Below, one piece after another: positions 29,313 to 40,084 of a stretch of DNA of 64,000 nt (position 1 is its first letter; each line of letters begins with the position of its first letter). The position numbers and the translations under genes are program-made. The DNA comes from Kitagawia praeruptora (taxonomy: Eukaryota; Streptophyta; Magnoliopsida; Apiales; Apiaceae). The stretch lies in the NCBI GenBank assembly GCA_037693485.1, contig CM075353.1, positions 60,382,501 to 60,446,500 of the forward strand, given 5' to 3'. Below the pieces are notes generated by a model. The model did no database searches. It was given only the letters and a program-made list of their open reading frames with translations, and was not told the origin of the DNA.

Positions 29313-32300
29313 GGGAGTCAATGAAGTACAACAACAAAAAGTGGTGGTCGAGCAAAAGGAAGTGGCTTTAGAGGAGGAGGAAAGTCACATGAGGAGAGCA
29401 GAAGGGGATGAGCATATCCAAAACCACCAGGTAGATGTTACAGAAGAGGAAGTAGATAAGGGGTGGACGGAGGTTCGTTCAAAGAGGAAGCCAGTGACAT
29501 CGCCAAGCATATCTCCGGATGCTACCACTCTTCAGCAGTTTCAGAATATTGTGGTCGATGAGGTGGCAATGAAGCATGGCTCTAGAACTCCAAAGCCATA
29601 TAAGAAAGTAAAAAGAGGAGGCAGGGGGGTCGTACCCCTTCCTCTAGGTCATAAATCTTATATGACTATTTTTTGTTCCTACAATGTTAGTGGCCTCAAT
29701 AATAAAGTTGGTTTTATCAGGGACTTTATCTCTAATAACAAATTGTCCCTGGTAGGTCTATTGGAAACTCATGTCCAAACTGACGTTGCTAGGATTATCT
29801 CTCGGGCCATAAATCCACGGTTTCAGTGGTGTTTTAATTATGATCATCATCCGGGAGGCCGTATATGGCTGGGGTGGAACCCCTCTATATGGAATATTTT
29901 GGTTATTGCTTCTTCTTCTCAGCATATCACATGCTCTGTCACCCTTATCGAGAGTAACACAAACTTCGTTATCTCTTTTGTGTACGGTCTTAATGAAGCG
30001 ATTGACCGCAGGACATTATGGTCTGATTTGGCAAGAATAGCGCATGGTTTGAATGCTACAGCCTGGGCATTATGTGGTGACTTCAACTCTTGCATTAGCA
30101 TTGATGAAAAGCAAGGAGGAGTTTTAGACTGGACTACTGGAATGGAGGAGTTTAAACAGTTTTTGCTTGCTAATGGGCTCACTGATCTTCGGTATTCGGG
30201 CCACTTCTTCACGTGGTGGGATAGCAATATTTCTCAGCCAAAGTTCAGTAAGTTGGATCTAGTGTTAGTCAATCCTGATTGGCATTCAGTGTTCCCTTGC
30301 TCCACGGTGGAGTTCATCTCTCGGGGTTTATCTGATCATTGCCCTGCAATTACTTCGCTTGGAACTAGTTTCTCTTCTGGGGTGAAGCCTTTCCAATTTT
30401 TTAATCACCTCATTGATAACCCAGATTTTTTGGATACAGTGGCGAAAGCTTGGTCTTTGGAGGTAGAGGGGAATCCTTGGTTTATTTTAACCTCGAAGCT
30501 CAAGAATGTAAAGGCTCTAAAGGACCTAAACAAAAAGGTGGGGGACATCCACCAACTAGTGATCTTATCTCGGGATGCTCTATCTCAGTTTCAGAGTGCA
30601 ATGCCTGCTAACCCCACTGCTGCATACTTTGAAGAAGAAAAGGAATTTATTGAGAACTATTCAGCAGCTTTAAGGCTCGAGGAACAGTTTTTAAAACAGA
30701 AATCCAGAATTCAGTGGTTAAAACTTGGAGATGGCAATAGTAAGTTTTTCTATAACTCTTGCAGAGGGAACTGGAACACTAACAAGATTACTTCTCTTCG
30801 GGACACGGAGGGGGTTTCACACTCTTCGCATGCTGATATGGCTAAAGTGGCCACGGATTTTTATACAAATATTTTGGGAAAAACATGTGAGGTAGCAGAT
30901 TTTCCTAATGACATCCCTCTTCCCTCTCTCTCTGATTCCCAGTTTAATCATATGGCTGCCCCTTTTTCTGAAAGTGAAGTGCTGAGCACCTTAAAAAGAA
31001 TGGCAAAGAACAAGAGCCCTGGACCAGATGGGTTCACTGTCGAATTTTACTTGGCTGTTTGGCATGTGGTAGGAAACGATGTGACTAAAGGTATCATGTA
31101 TTTCTTTAATACCCTGCACTTGCCTAGAGTAATAAATGCTGCTTCCATATGTTTAGTTCCTAAACAGGCTAACCCCTCTGAAATGCAACACTTTAGGCCC
31201 ATCTCTTATTGTAATGTACTGTATAAATGCATTTCATCTATGTTGGCCAAGAGGCTCAAAGCTGTCCTTCCCTCCATCATTTCTCCAGTGCAGTCTGCTT
31301 TTGTAGCTAAGAGATCCATTGGTGACAATATTTTCCTTGCCCAAGCTTTATGCAAGGATTATAATGGCAACTCAGGTCAGCCCCGATGTGCTATAAAGCT
31401 GGACATTCATAAGGCTTTTGATTCCCTAAACTGGAAATTCCTATTTCAAATCCTGGAAAAAATGCGGTTTCCCCACCAGTACATCAAGTGGGTGGAGAAA
31501 TGTATCACCTCCACAATGTTTTCTGTAAAGTTGAATGGCAGTTTGGAAGGTTTTTTCAAAGGGGAGTCTGGCCTGAGACAGGGGGATCCCCTATCACCTT
31601 ATCTGTTCGTGATTGCCATGGAGGCTCTCTCAGCCTGTCTGGGGTTCCAAAGAGGTCATATGCCTATCACCTACCTGGGGCTACCTCTCATTACGGGCAA
31701 GCTCAACAAGAATGACTGCCAGACTCTGATCAGTAGACTGTGCAGCAAAGTGGAGTTGTGGACAACTAGATTTCTTAATTTTGCAGGCCGCCTCCAACTG
31801 ATCAAAGCTATTCTGGTCAGTATTGTGGGATATTGGAGTATGTTCCTTTTTCTTCCAAAAGGAATTCTTAAGAAGATTAATGCTCTATTATTCAAGTTTC
31901 TTTGGGGAGGTTTCTACAAGCCGGATGGGAAATGTCAGTATAAAGTAGGATGGGAGGAGTGCTGTAAACCGAAAGCGGAAGGCGGTCTTGGCATTCGAAA
32001 CCTTTTTGAATGGAATGAAGCTGCCATTCTATACCAGTTGTGGCGTATCCTACAGCCCACCTCTAGCTCTCTTTGGATAGCATGGTTCCATAAAGCCCTG
32101 CTGTCAAAGAAGGAATTCTGGACTTCCTCAATGCCATATCGGTCATGTTGGATTGTAAGGAAATTATTCAAGGCTAGGCCGCGAGCTCTACAGCATTTAC
32201 ACTATAACAGAGGAGAGAATTCTGATTTTCTCTTCTGGCATGATCCCTGGGTTCAAAAGAAGCCTCTTCTGGCTATCTCTCCGTCCATTATCTCTACAGC

Positions 32301-33172
32301 TGAGTCCACGAGTGCAGTCAGTATCAATGTCTACCTCCGAAATGGGATTTGGGACTTGCCATCTTCGAACCATAACGATGTCATTGAAATTAGACGGGTG
32401 GTGCAACAAATCCAAATTCATAATTTTGATTCCATTACGTGGGATGGAATGTTAGCAAAGAATGTCAAATTAACTACAATTTGGTCCTCCATTCGGGAAA
32501 CTGGAACTCATGTCCAGTGGTTGGACATGGTATGGGGGAAATTCAATATCCCGAAATGCTCATTCATCACTTTGTTAGCCATAAAGAACAGGCTTCTCAC
32601 GAAGGATAGAATGCTTATGTTTGGAATGCAGGTTGACCCAAAATGTGTCTTATGTGGGGTGGATGATGAAACGGTTAGCCACATTTTCACTGCTTGCCCA
32701 TTCTTTGATCTTATTAGCAGGTCTATGCCAATGCGTTTCACGCGGAATTGGTCCAACTGTCAGCTAGGCAATTGCGTTAATACACAGCTGGGGGCAAAGG
32801 AGCAAACAATTGCTCAACTGTTTTTTAGCACAGCTATCTACCATGTCTGGAAGGAGCGTAACTATCGCATGCACAACCCTGGCCCTGGCAATCCAACCTC
32901 AGTGGTTAGCAGTGAGATAAGGCGTATGGTGCGCGAGAAACTGTTCTCATGTAGCTTGTTTAAGGTTTGGGTTCGGAAAGACCCGACCATCATCTTACTT
33001 ATCATGTAAAAGAATAGGTTAGGTACATCCAGGATGTTGAGTAGGGTTTACCTTCTTATTCTTTGTATCATGTTTTATTGTGGTTGTAATTTGGATGTTG
33101 TTTCGCGGGGTATGCCCCTAGTTGTGTACTAGTTGTTTCCTTTGGTATAAAATTTTAATTAGCAAAAAAAAA
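29313..33172 (+). mobile_element. LD: 5'-truncated LINE in LC (fifth nesting level)
   Basis: It starts in the last third of ORF1 and ends with the 3' module and poly(A) at 33164-33172. No normal TSD is seen. Its first bases, with the LC bases before them, copy GGAAGGGAGTCAAT from 29200-29213 at 29309-29322, which looks like locally templated junction DNA. It is close in sequence to LA. Confidence 0.75.
29341..33009 (+). pseudogene. LD ORF1-ORF2 fused frame lacking the RT catalytic box
   Basis: A single open frame of about 1222 codons: the end of ORF1 (RSKRKPVTSPSISP, KPYKKVKRGGRG) is fused by a lost base to ORF2 (MTIFCSYNVSGLNNKV). The endonuclease motifs ETHVQ, ALCGDFNS and SDHCPAI are kept. 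The RT lacks 82 residues that in LA lie at 13811-14056, including FADDVFLF, so MEALSACL is joined directly to GFQRGHMPITYLG. Without the DD pair the RT must be inactive, although the frame looks intact. zf-RVT cysteines (CVLCGVDDETVSH) remain. Confidence 0.88.
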
Positions 33173-33195
33173 CAACAGAGATAGTGCTAGATAAA

Positions 33196-33651
33196 CTAGC
33201 AATCAACTACAATAGAACACAAACAACAACAAGAAAAAGGACTAGAACAGCATAAGAACAGCATAAGAACAAGTGTTGGGTCTTCTCGGGCCCAATTTTT
33301 AAAGGAAGAACTCATAAACAGTTTTTCCTTCACAATGGCTTTAACATTCGAAATGAGTACGGTAGAGGGATGTCCCGGGCCAGTATTATGGTTTCTGAAA
33401 TTTCTCTCCTTCCACAAACTGTAAACACAAGTCGTCAGATAAGTACCAGCAATGGCCTTAAGCTTTGCATTAAGAGGACATGTAAAGAAGTCACCCCGCT
33501 GCCAGTAAGACCAATCCACATGGAGTGGAAAGGGAATAACTCTCATTACAAGGGAGGAAAAAGGACAAGTAGTTAGCAGGTGATTAATCGACTCCACTGC
33601 TGTTCCACAAAGAGTGCACACAGGATCTACATTCATGCCAAAATGGACCAT
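33196..33651 (-). pseudogene. LC ORF2 C-terminus
   Basis: The minus-strand frame reads MVHFGMNVDPVCTLCGTAVE, INHLLTTCPFSSL and VYSLWKERNFRNHN up to FKNWAREDPTLVLMLFL, i.e. the zf-RVT and the last part of LINE ORF2. The first Met is internal; the copy is 5'-truncated here. The codons after LFL are read into the 3' UTR. Confidence 0.8.
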
Positions 33652-33658
33652 ACGCTCT

Positions 33659-33993
33659 TTAGTGAGCAGCCTATTTCATGGCCCTATTTCAATCTTGTTA
33701 AGAGTGTCATTCCATTCCCAGTGAGTGTCTCTTGGGCAAGCTGGCAGCAAGGGGAGTTCTTTCAATGCCAGCTTAACGCAAAGCAAAAGGCGATAGCAGC
33801 TGTCTATTTAACTACTTCGGTTTATGCCATTTGGAAGGAAAGAAATTTCAGGTTGCACAAGGGTGGTACAGGGCATCCGACCTCAGTCATCATCTCTAAT
33901 GTGAAATCTTCCGTTAGGGAGAAACTATTCTCCTCTGCTCCATTTAAGAATTGGGTCCGAAATGACCAAGCCATTGTAATGATTATTTTCTAG
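33659..33993 (+). pseudogene. LB ORF2 C-terminus, last part
   Basis: After LC the LB frame resumes: EQPISWPYFNLVKSVIPFP, FFQCQLNAKQKAIAAVYLTT, VYAIWKERNFRLHKGG and ends FKNWVRNDQAIVMIIF with TAG at 33991-33993. The LB 3' UTR and tail follow to 34118. It pairs with 28150-29217. Confidence 0.8.
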
Positions 33994-34132
33994 CTGTTTG
34001 CTTGTTGGTTTCTGACTTAATGTTGTTTGGTTTTTCATGCTGATTCGCGGGGTATGCCCCTAGATTTTGTATGTGGTTCCTTAGTTGGTATAAAATATTT
34101 ACTTAGCAAAAAAAAAAAAATCAGATGAAACC

Positions 34133-35094
34133 ATGTTACTTAAGAATGTGGTCACTCCTTTGGGAGGAGTTGAAAGAATAGGGGTCGTGAGTGGGGGCCA
34201 GGTTACCCAAGTGGATGGAAAACCAGTCCGAAACCTTTTTCAGCAATCAAATGAGGATGCTGATGAGACCTCAATTCCAGAGGACTCTAGCATTAGCGAT
34301 GATTTGGAACAAATGCAGCAGTGTCGACAACTAAGGATCCCCTTAAGCTGTCTCGGAGTGAGATCAAGGGAAAGCAGCTCAGTACTGAACAAGAAGAATT
34401 AGGGGCCATCCCAGTTTGGAATGATTCAATTAGAAGGATGCAGGAGAGATTGGCCATAGCGGTGGCGAATGGAAATCTTGGGAGGAGAAGGTTGGTAGAA
34501 GTCCAGTCTTTTTTCTCATCAGGATTAAATGAAGAACGTTATCAGGTTGTGATTTTTATTGCAACAGAGGCTCCTTGTTGTTCTGTTTAGAAACTTCAGA
34601 TAACTGTCAATGATGCTTGTAATGGCAACTTTGAGATGGATAGGATGGCTGTTGACCCGTTTTGGGGGATTTATGACCATGGCAATGTAATGGATGGATT
34701 GCGATTGCCAAGACTGGTCCAATGTCATGACATGGATGAAATGAGGTTTCTTGTTCCGCTTGCAAGAACGTGCACCTGCTGGGAGGTTCTTGGGAAGTAT
34801 ACTGGCATTGTATTTGAAACAGATTTATCATCTGTTTCTGAATCCTTATCTTTTACAGATTCGGGACCTCAAATTATGGTGTATGCAGTTATATCTGGTT
34901 TGGGAATGCATCAGTTTAATGGATACGGTTGCAATGTTGGTGTGACGGCGGCGCGCACATTGGATGCAGAATATGTTGGGCATTTTACTGCTTGTGCTGA
35001 TGGGGAATTGGTCAGGCCAACTCTCGGTAATGAAATGCAGGATATCAAGTGCTGCAGTGATGCTAGGATGGTTTCCTGGGAGCTTGTTCCTTAG
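34133..35094 (+). pseudogene. NLE11 alpha ORF, C-terminal part
   Basis: Three frames in turn: 34133-34402, 34321-34590 and 34636-35094. The second has LKLSRSEIKGKQLS and IPVWNDSIRRMQERLAIAV, matching NLE6 (SPSEVKGKNV, TPFWDASIKRMQERLTIVV), so this is the alpha middle region. The third ends MVSWELVP and has a Cys-containing segment (LARTCTCWEVLGKYTGIVFE) without known domain. Frameshifts make it a pseudogene. Confidence 0.5.
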
Positions 35095-35275
35095 TTTTCA
35101 TGTGTTAGTTTTTGTTATTGTTTGTTTTGTGATGTTGTAGATTGCTAGTTTATCTAGCTTTTTTTATGTTTTATCTATGTTGTTCCGTTAGGTAGATGTG
35201 TTACTAATCGCGGGGTATGCCCCTAGAGATGTAATCATTTCCCTATGGTATAAATTTTAATTAGCAAAAAGAAAA

Positions 35276-35821
35276 GAAATCTTTAAACTCTGTCATATCA
35301 AAGGTCCAGCTCTCATTACCACCTTGTTTCTCCGATAATCTAAGGCAAGTGTTAAAGTCTCCAGAAATGACCCAAGGATTATTAGAAAGACCTCGAGATA
35401 CATTATTTAACTCAGACCACAATCTTCTCCGATCGGTGTCCCCATTATATCCATAAATAAACGAAGCAACAAAACTCAAATTCGAAGGCAGGCAAGTAAG
35501 CGAACAAGTGATATGCTGAGCAGAGGTGGCAATCACCACAACTTTCCAAAAATCTGGGTTCCACCCAAGCCAAATACGGCCACCCGCATGGTGATCATAG
35601 TTAAAACACCACTCAAAACGCGGGTTAATCTCCTTGGAGATAATCTTAGCAACATCCCTCTGAACATGAGTTTCCAAAATGCTAATCAAAGATAGCTTAT
35701 TAGACAAAATAAAGTCTTTGACAAAATCAACCTTGTTGTTGAGGCCACGGATGTTGTAAGAACAAAAAACAGTCATTAGAAACTGAGTTAAGACTTCGAA
35801 GGAGGGCCCCCAGACCCCCAC
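35276..35821 (-). pseudogene. L0 ORF2 block 3: endonuclease N-terminus
   Basis: The frame contains MTVFCSYNIRGLNNKVDFVK, ILETHVQRDVA, GGRIWLGWNPDFW and WVISGDFNTCLRLSEKQGG, i.e. the AP-like endonuclease with the catalytic E (ETH) and D (GDFN). The real start is the MTVFC methionine at about 35776. The tail FFSFC is read into the NLE11 tail; the gene resumes at 27114. Confidence 0.88.
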
Positions 35822-36730
35822 TTCGCACGTTTGATCCCCTTTGATTTTGCTTTTTTACTGCTCTGTTTACGATCAACCTCATCCACCACAACATTCTTGA
35901 ATCCCTGGGGAGAAGGGGTTCCAGCAGAAAGACTGGGAGAAGCGATCGGTTTCCTCTTGTTCTTGACCTCAGTCCAACCCTCATTCTCTACATTAATCTC
36001 TCCCATCAAACTACTCTCTGCTTTGCTCTCCTCCTCAGATTTCTTCTCAGTAGGGGTAGACAAAATATGCTCCTGAGTTGTATCCCCAACATCAACCTTC
36101 TCCCCTGCTACTTCCTTACTATCGTGTTTGGTTTGAGGATCAATATCATCCACATTATGATTCTCCCCCTTGTGACTAGGTTCCCCACTCTCTCCAGCAC
36201 GAGGCCTACGAGTCCAGTCACTGACTGCCAAAGGGCAAACATTGATCAAATGCCCTAGAGAATTGCAGTGGGAGCACAACAATGGCTTGTTAAGATAAGC
36301 AATCTTGACCTCTACTATAGATTTGTCAATGTCGACAACAGGGATAGAGGAAGGTAACGGGTCACCAATTTTATATTGAACACACATCTTGGCAAAGGGC
36401 AAAATCTCAAGCTGCGAAGTGAGTGAGTCTGCTCCCAACGGAACTCCAATAGCACTAGCCACACGGCTCAGCCCCTCTTGGGTCCAATAATAATCAGGCA
36501 AGTTGCTAAACTTGGCCCAAAGTGGCATAGAAGAGATAGGCGTAACACCCACTGAGCATCCCCAATCCGTGACAACCATAGGCCTCTGGTCAAAATACCA
36601 TGTGCCTTTTGAAAGAACTGCATTTTTGTCGTTCATCGATATAAATTTAAACACATATGTTGCCTCATTCCGTTGTGAGACAGAAATGAGACCCCTTTTC
36701 CAAATTAACTGAGCTATTTCTTTAACCCTT
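35788..36730 (-). pseudogene. L0 ORF1 block 3: DUF4283, CCHC knuckle, basic tail
   Basis: From the NLE13 TSD the frame reads RVKEIAQLIWKRGLISVSQR and LPDYYWTQEGLSRVASAIG (DUF4283-type), then CSHCNSLGHLINVC (C-x2-C-x4-H-x4-C), an acidic linker and the tail KSKGIKRAKWGSGGPPSKS. The upstream codons MSRIFYGMYKILISKKK come from the NLE13/NLE14 tails and are not ORF1. ORF1 of this class is a nucleic-acid chaperone-like RNA-binding protein. This frame is open from RVKE to the stop. Confidence 0.85.
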
Positions 36731-37426
36731 TTTTTTTTGCTAATTAAAATTTTATACATGCCATAGAAAATTCTGCTCAACTGAAAAATGAGAGTCGTAT
36801 TTGCTCTACCTTCTCTCTAACCTCTCTCTAAAAAACCTAGCCGCCACCAAATTCAAACCTTAATCTAAACCATTTCTTCATCAAATCTGCTCTTTAGCCT
36901 TCCCAAATTCACCTTCCTCTTCTAATCTTTCACCTCAAACACCATATTTCTTTATATATTTATTATATAATTATTAGTTTAATGAAGAAGGTTTCTTTTT
37001 CGGAGAACCTAGTGACCGTGATTCCTCCCCGTGCGCGAGGATTTGAAGTTTGCCATCCGGTGGGTAATCCGATTAGGAGTCCAAAGAGGGTCTCCTTTTC
37101 GGAGAACCTTGTGACTGTGTATCCTTTGGAGGATAATCCGAAGGGTGTGCTCAGGGTGTGTACACAGAGTGGCTCCTCTCCTGGAAGGGAGAAGATTAAG
37201 CCCTTGTTTCAGGTGGCTAAGAGATTGAAGTTTGAGACGGAGTGTACGGAGTTTGGTGCTTCTGGTCTCAAAGATGGGCTGGAGGTGTCGGGGAGGGCCT
37301 TCACTCTCACAACTGGGATTGCTTCTAGGACGTGTAGCTCGATTGAACTAGGACGTGTAGCTTGGGAATGTTGCTGGAACTAAGGATGTTTACATTTTTA
37401 GACTTACTGTTTGGGGTTATGGTGAT

Positions 37427-38299
37427 TTGTTTGATTATAATGGCAGTACTGCTGTTGTTTATGATGTTGGGAATGTTTCCCGATGCAAGATGGAGGATCA
37501 GGGCTTCAAGGTTTTTCCATGTACGATTTGCCTTTGCAAGAACCTGATATTTGTGGGTATTTTGTTTTGTGACTTGGATCTTCACTTTTCAAACAAGGTC
37601 TACGTTGTTGTTGTAAACTCTAGCATGGTGATTGTAGTTGCGAAGGATAGAGAGCTTAAAAGCTCTTTTGTTTATGCTGATACTCGCGGATTGCTGAAGA
37701 TTTGCATCATGTTGGTGACTGTGAATTCTGTTGGAGAGGAGAACATCATTTGTTGTGTTGATGTGGGGGTATGCAGGCTACACATAGGGTCTTTGCAGAG
37801 GTCTTATTGTGTTATTCTGATAAATTTGGGCTCAAGAATGGATTATGCGATGGGCTTCCCTACAAAGCTCATGGGTATGGAAGCTACTGATCGTAGAGAT
37901 GAAATGCAATTTCGCTACTGCATGGCGAACTATTTGATGGTTCTTATTACTATGGCTTTTGTGAGACGCGTGTTTGGTCTCATAATAAGGTTGTTCGAGG
38001 TGCAGGTGTGTGAAAACTGTGTGAAAACTGTGTTTCAGGTGTGTGAAAACTGTGTTTGTTGTAGCTACAAGGCGATTGATGTAGTTCTGGATGTATACGA
38101 TAGTCCTGTGATGTTATTATCGACTCGAATTTATTTGAGTGAAGATGGCGGGTTCAATGGGTGGTTTTCCACTGTTCGTTGGGTGGATGGATCTGGTCTC
38201 CATGAAACACCAAGGGGTCACAAGATGTTTGTCCAGATTGGTGTCCAATTGGACCTGTTGCTGCAGTGCTGCTCGGGCTGCCCATGGCATAGTTGTTAA
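37427..38299 (+). pseudogene. NLE15 beta-type C-terminal ORF
   Basis: The open frame of 290 codons is 5'-truncated, so its first Met is internal. RCKMEDQGFKVF and the later MDYAMGFPTKLMG match NLE21 (RCKTVEQGFKAY and INHGLCDGLLHKAHG). YLMVLITMAFVRR is a diverged form of the CHYMVYLLL..MGFV signature. A short tandem repeat (GTGTGTGAAAACTGTG units) lies at about 38005-38057. Function unknown. Confidence 0.45.
38005..38057 (+). repeat. Short tandem repeat, GTGTGAAAACT units
   Basis: CAGGTGTGTGAAAACTGTG is repeated with a shorter middle copy, adding a Cys-x-x-Cys-Val repeat (VCENCVKTVFQVCENCV) to the frame. It is local slippage and not a satellite. Confidence 0.7.
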
Positions 38300-40084
38300 T
38301 TTTCTGATGTTGTTCTTTAAGATTTTCTATGTTCATTAGGTTTGTGTTTTGTTGTTGAATTCTGCGTGGATTGCTAGTTTATCTAGCATTATTGATGTTT
38401 CTTCTTAGTTGTTCCGTTAGGTAGATGTGATACTAATCGCGGGGTATGCCCCTAGAGATGTAATCATTTGCCTATGGTATAAATTTTAATTAGCAAAAAA
38501 AAAAAAAGGTAAGATCTACTACTCCAAGAAGAAAGTTACTTTTATCGATTTGGTTGTTGAAATTAAAGATTTCAATAATGAAATGTCCGATTTATCGAAA
38601 GCAACTGACATTTCTGTTAGTGCTAATGTGGATTTGGGAGTCAATTCCTCTTTGGTGGATGAGGGAATTGACTTTCCAATTTTGGGTGAAAATGACTGGC
38701 CTAGAGAGAATCTAGTGGTTTGCCAAAAGGCTTGCCTTAGGAAGTCTACACTTAATGTGGAGGTTGTCAAACCTGTGAAGAAATCAGTGAAGTGGAAGGA
38801 TAATGTCCAGGTTATTATTGATCAAGAAGTGACTATTGTTAATGATAGTCAGGTCAATAAGAAGTTGGTTATGGATGAGGAGGTGGGTCACAAGCTGAAT
38901 GAAAAGGACATTGATGAAGCATTTGAGTATTTAAGGAGTAGCGGTTGTGTTCTGGAAGGGACAGAAAGGATGTTGAGGCGTATGCTTAGGATACTTGGGT
39001 GTGAACCAGGGGGTTACACTTATTTTAATTGTTGTTATTGTAGTTATTACTTGACATTGAATGGTGAGGGCGCGATGGAGCAAGGTGTAGAGCTGGATGT
39101 TCACAGAGTGTGTGCAATGCGCATTGCAACATGGTTATTTGCTTGTTATGATGTCCTTGAGATGAAGGGATTGGTTGAAGACCCTTTATGGGTGGAGAAT
39201 GCTTTAGATACCTATGTGAAGAAGTGCAGTTCTATAGCTGAGAATGTTGATAACATGGGAAGTTTCCTGCTCGGGAACTTAACTGTTTGCCTTGATTCTG
39301 CTAATAGACTCGCTGCTTTTGTAGGGTACTTTGGTACTCATGCAGGGAAACCAAGGAGGAAGCTTTTGCTTAGGATTGTTGATGTTTCGCTTCTTCGAAA
39401 CATTAGTGTGATGTTGATGACGTACAGTTTCATGCGAAAGGAGGACGCTGGGAGATGGGACCATTCTGTTGTTAGTAATAACTTCAGACAGGAATGCTGG
39501 TGTATCATGTTTGGGGGAGGGTCCTTTTTGTTGCAAGTGGATATTCGCATGATGCTTGTTCGCATTAAGATCAAGGCTGGTTTGGATATGATGTTGCTCT
39601 TAGTTCATGATCTAGGCATAGATTTTATTTAATGTGTTTAAACTAGTTTTCTAGTTTTATCTTGTTATGTTGACTGCTAGTTTTATCTAGCTTTATTGTT
39701 GTTTTTTCCATGTTGTTCCGTTAGGCAGATGTATTATTTATCGCGGGGTATGCCCCTAGAGATGTAATCATTTTCCTATGGTATAAAAAATTAATTAGCA
39801 AAAAAAAAAAAATTTATACCAAAAAGGAACACCTAAAACAAATCTAGGGGCATACCCCGTGATCAAACATAAGAAAAGTCATTACATTAGTAAGTCACCT
39901 TACTGTCAACATAACAACGAAAATAAGCTAAAGATTATTCTGGCGCCTTAAACAACCTAAAATTGAGACTAGGCACATGTCTCACAAAGCCCATAGTAAT
40001 GAGAAGTAGCAGGTAAACCATGTAGTGACACAGCTGCATTCCATCAAAAACATCCATATGACATCCCTCAACATGAGAGTTGGC

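Larger units (their letters stand above)
29218..33658 (-). mobile_element. LC: 5'-truncated minus LINE in LB, split by LD
   Basis: Poly(T) at 29218-29229 and a 3' module (29230-29312) continue at 33173 with CAACAGAG and the GCTAG..CTAGC hairpin. A LINE ORF2 C-terminus follows on the minus strand up to 33658. A short TSD TTAGT lies at 29213-29217 and 33659-33663. LD was later inserted between GCGGAA (29312) and CAACAGAG (33173). Confidence 0.72.
28115..34118 (+). mobile_element. LB: 5'-truncated LINE in NLE11
   Basis: The TSD AATCAGATGAAACC is at 28101-28114 and 34119-34132. It begins in ORF2 downstream of the RT catalytic region and ends with the 3' module (TTCGCGGGGTATGCCCC, poly(A) to 34118). 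It is interrupted by a 115-bp piece at 28857-28971 and by LC/LD at 29218-33658. Confidence 0.85.
27115..35275 (+). mobile_element. NLE11, full-length element with a deep nest inside
   Basis: The TSD GAAATCTTTAAACTCT is at 27099-27114 and 35276-35291 in the L0 endonuclease. The 5' module starts at 27128 and the 3' tail ends about 35275 (GCAAAAAGAAAA). NLE12 and LINE LB are inserted in it; LB contains LC, which contains LD. Its own parts are 27115-27428, 27619-28114 and 34133-35275, about 1.95 kb. Confidence 0.87.
37348..38507 (+). mobile_element. NLE15, 5'-truncated element in NLE14
   Basis: Compared with NLE23, the target reads CTCGATTGAAGGTAAGATC; here GATTGAA (37341-37347) and GGTAAG (38508) are parted. 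The insert starts with CTAGGACGTGTAGCT, a copy of target bases 37325-37339 just upstream. It ends with a full 3' module (GCTAG-TTTAT-CTAGC at 38373-38387, GGGGTATGCCCC) and poly(A). There is no ordinary TSD. Confidence 0.75.
36982..39632 (+). pseudogene. NLE14 alpha-N/beta-C hybrid ORF, split by NLE15
   Basis: ATG 36982: KKVSFSENLVTVIPPRARG and SPKRVSFSENLVTVYPLED, then GIASRTCSS where NLE15 enters. After 38508 come KIYYSKKKVTFIDLVVEI, a linker and LGCEPGGYTYFNCCYCSYYL (Cys-rich). Up to this point it is almost the same as NLE23, but then it differs completely: ATWLFACYDVLEMKGLVED, which instead matches NLE22. Ends DLGIDFI at 39632. Without NLE15 the frame would be open, about 495 aa. The hybrid layout is direct evidence of module exchange. 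Confidence 0.6.
36758..39812 (+). mobile_element. NLE14, full-length element in the NLE13 tail
   Basis: The NLE13 tail AATTTTATACC is parted with TTTATAC at 36751-36757 and 39813-39819. A 30-base filler, the 5' module from ATGAGAGTC at 36788, an alpha ORF split by NLE15 and a 3' module with hairpin GCTAG-TTTTAT-CTAGC (39676-39691) follow. It and NLE23 have nearly the same first half. Confidence 0.85.
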
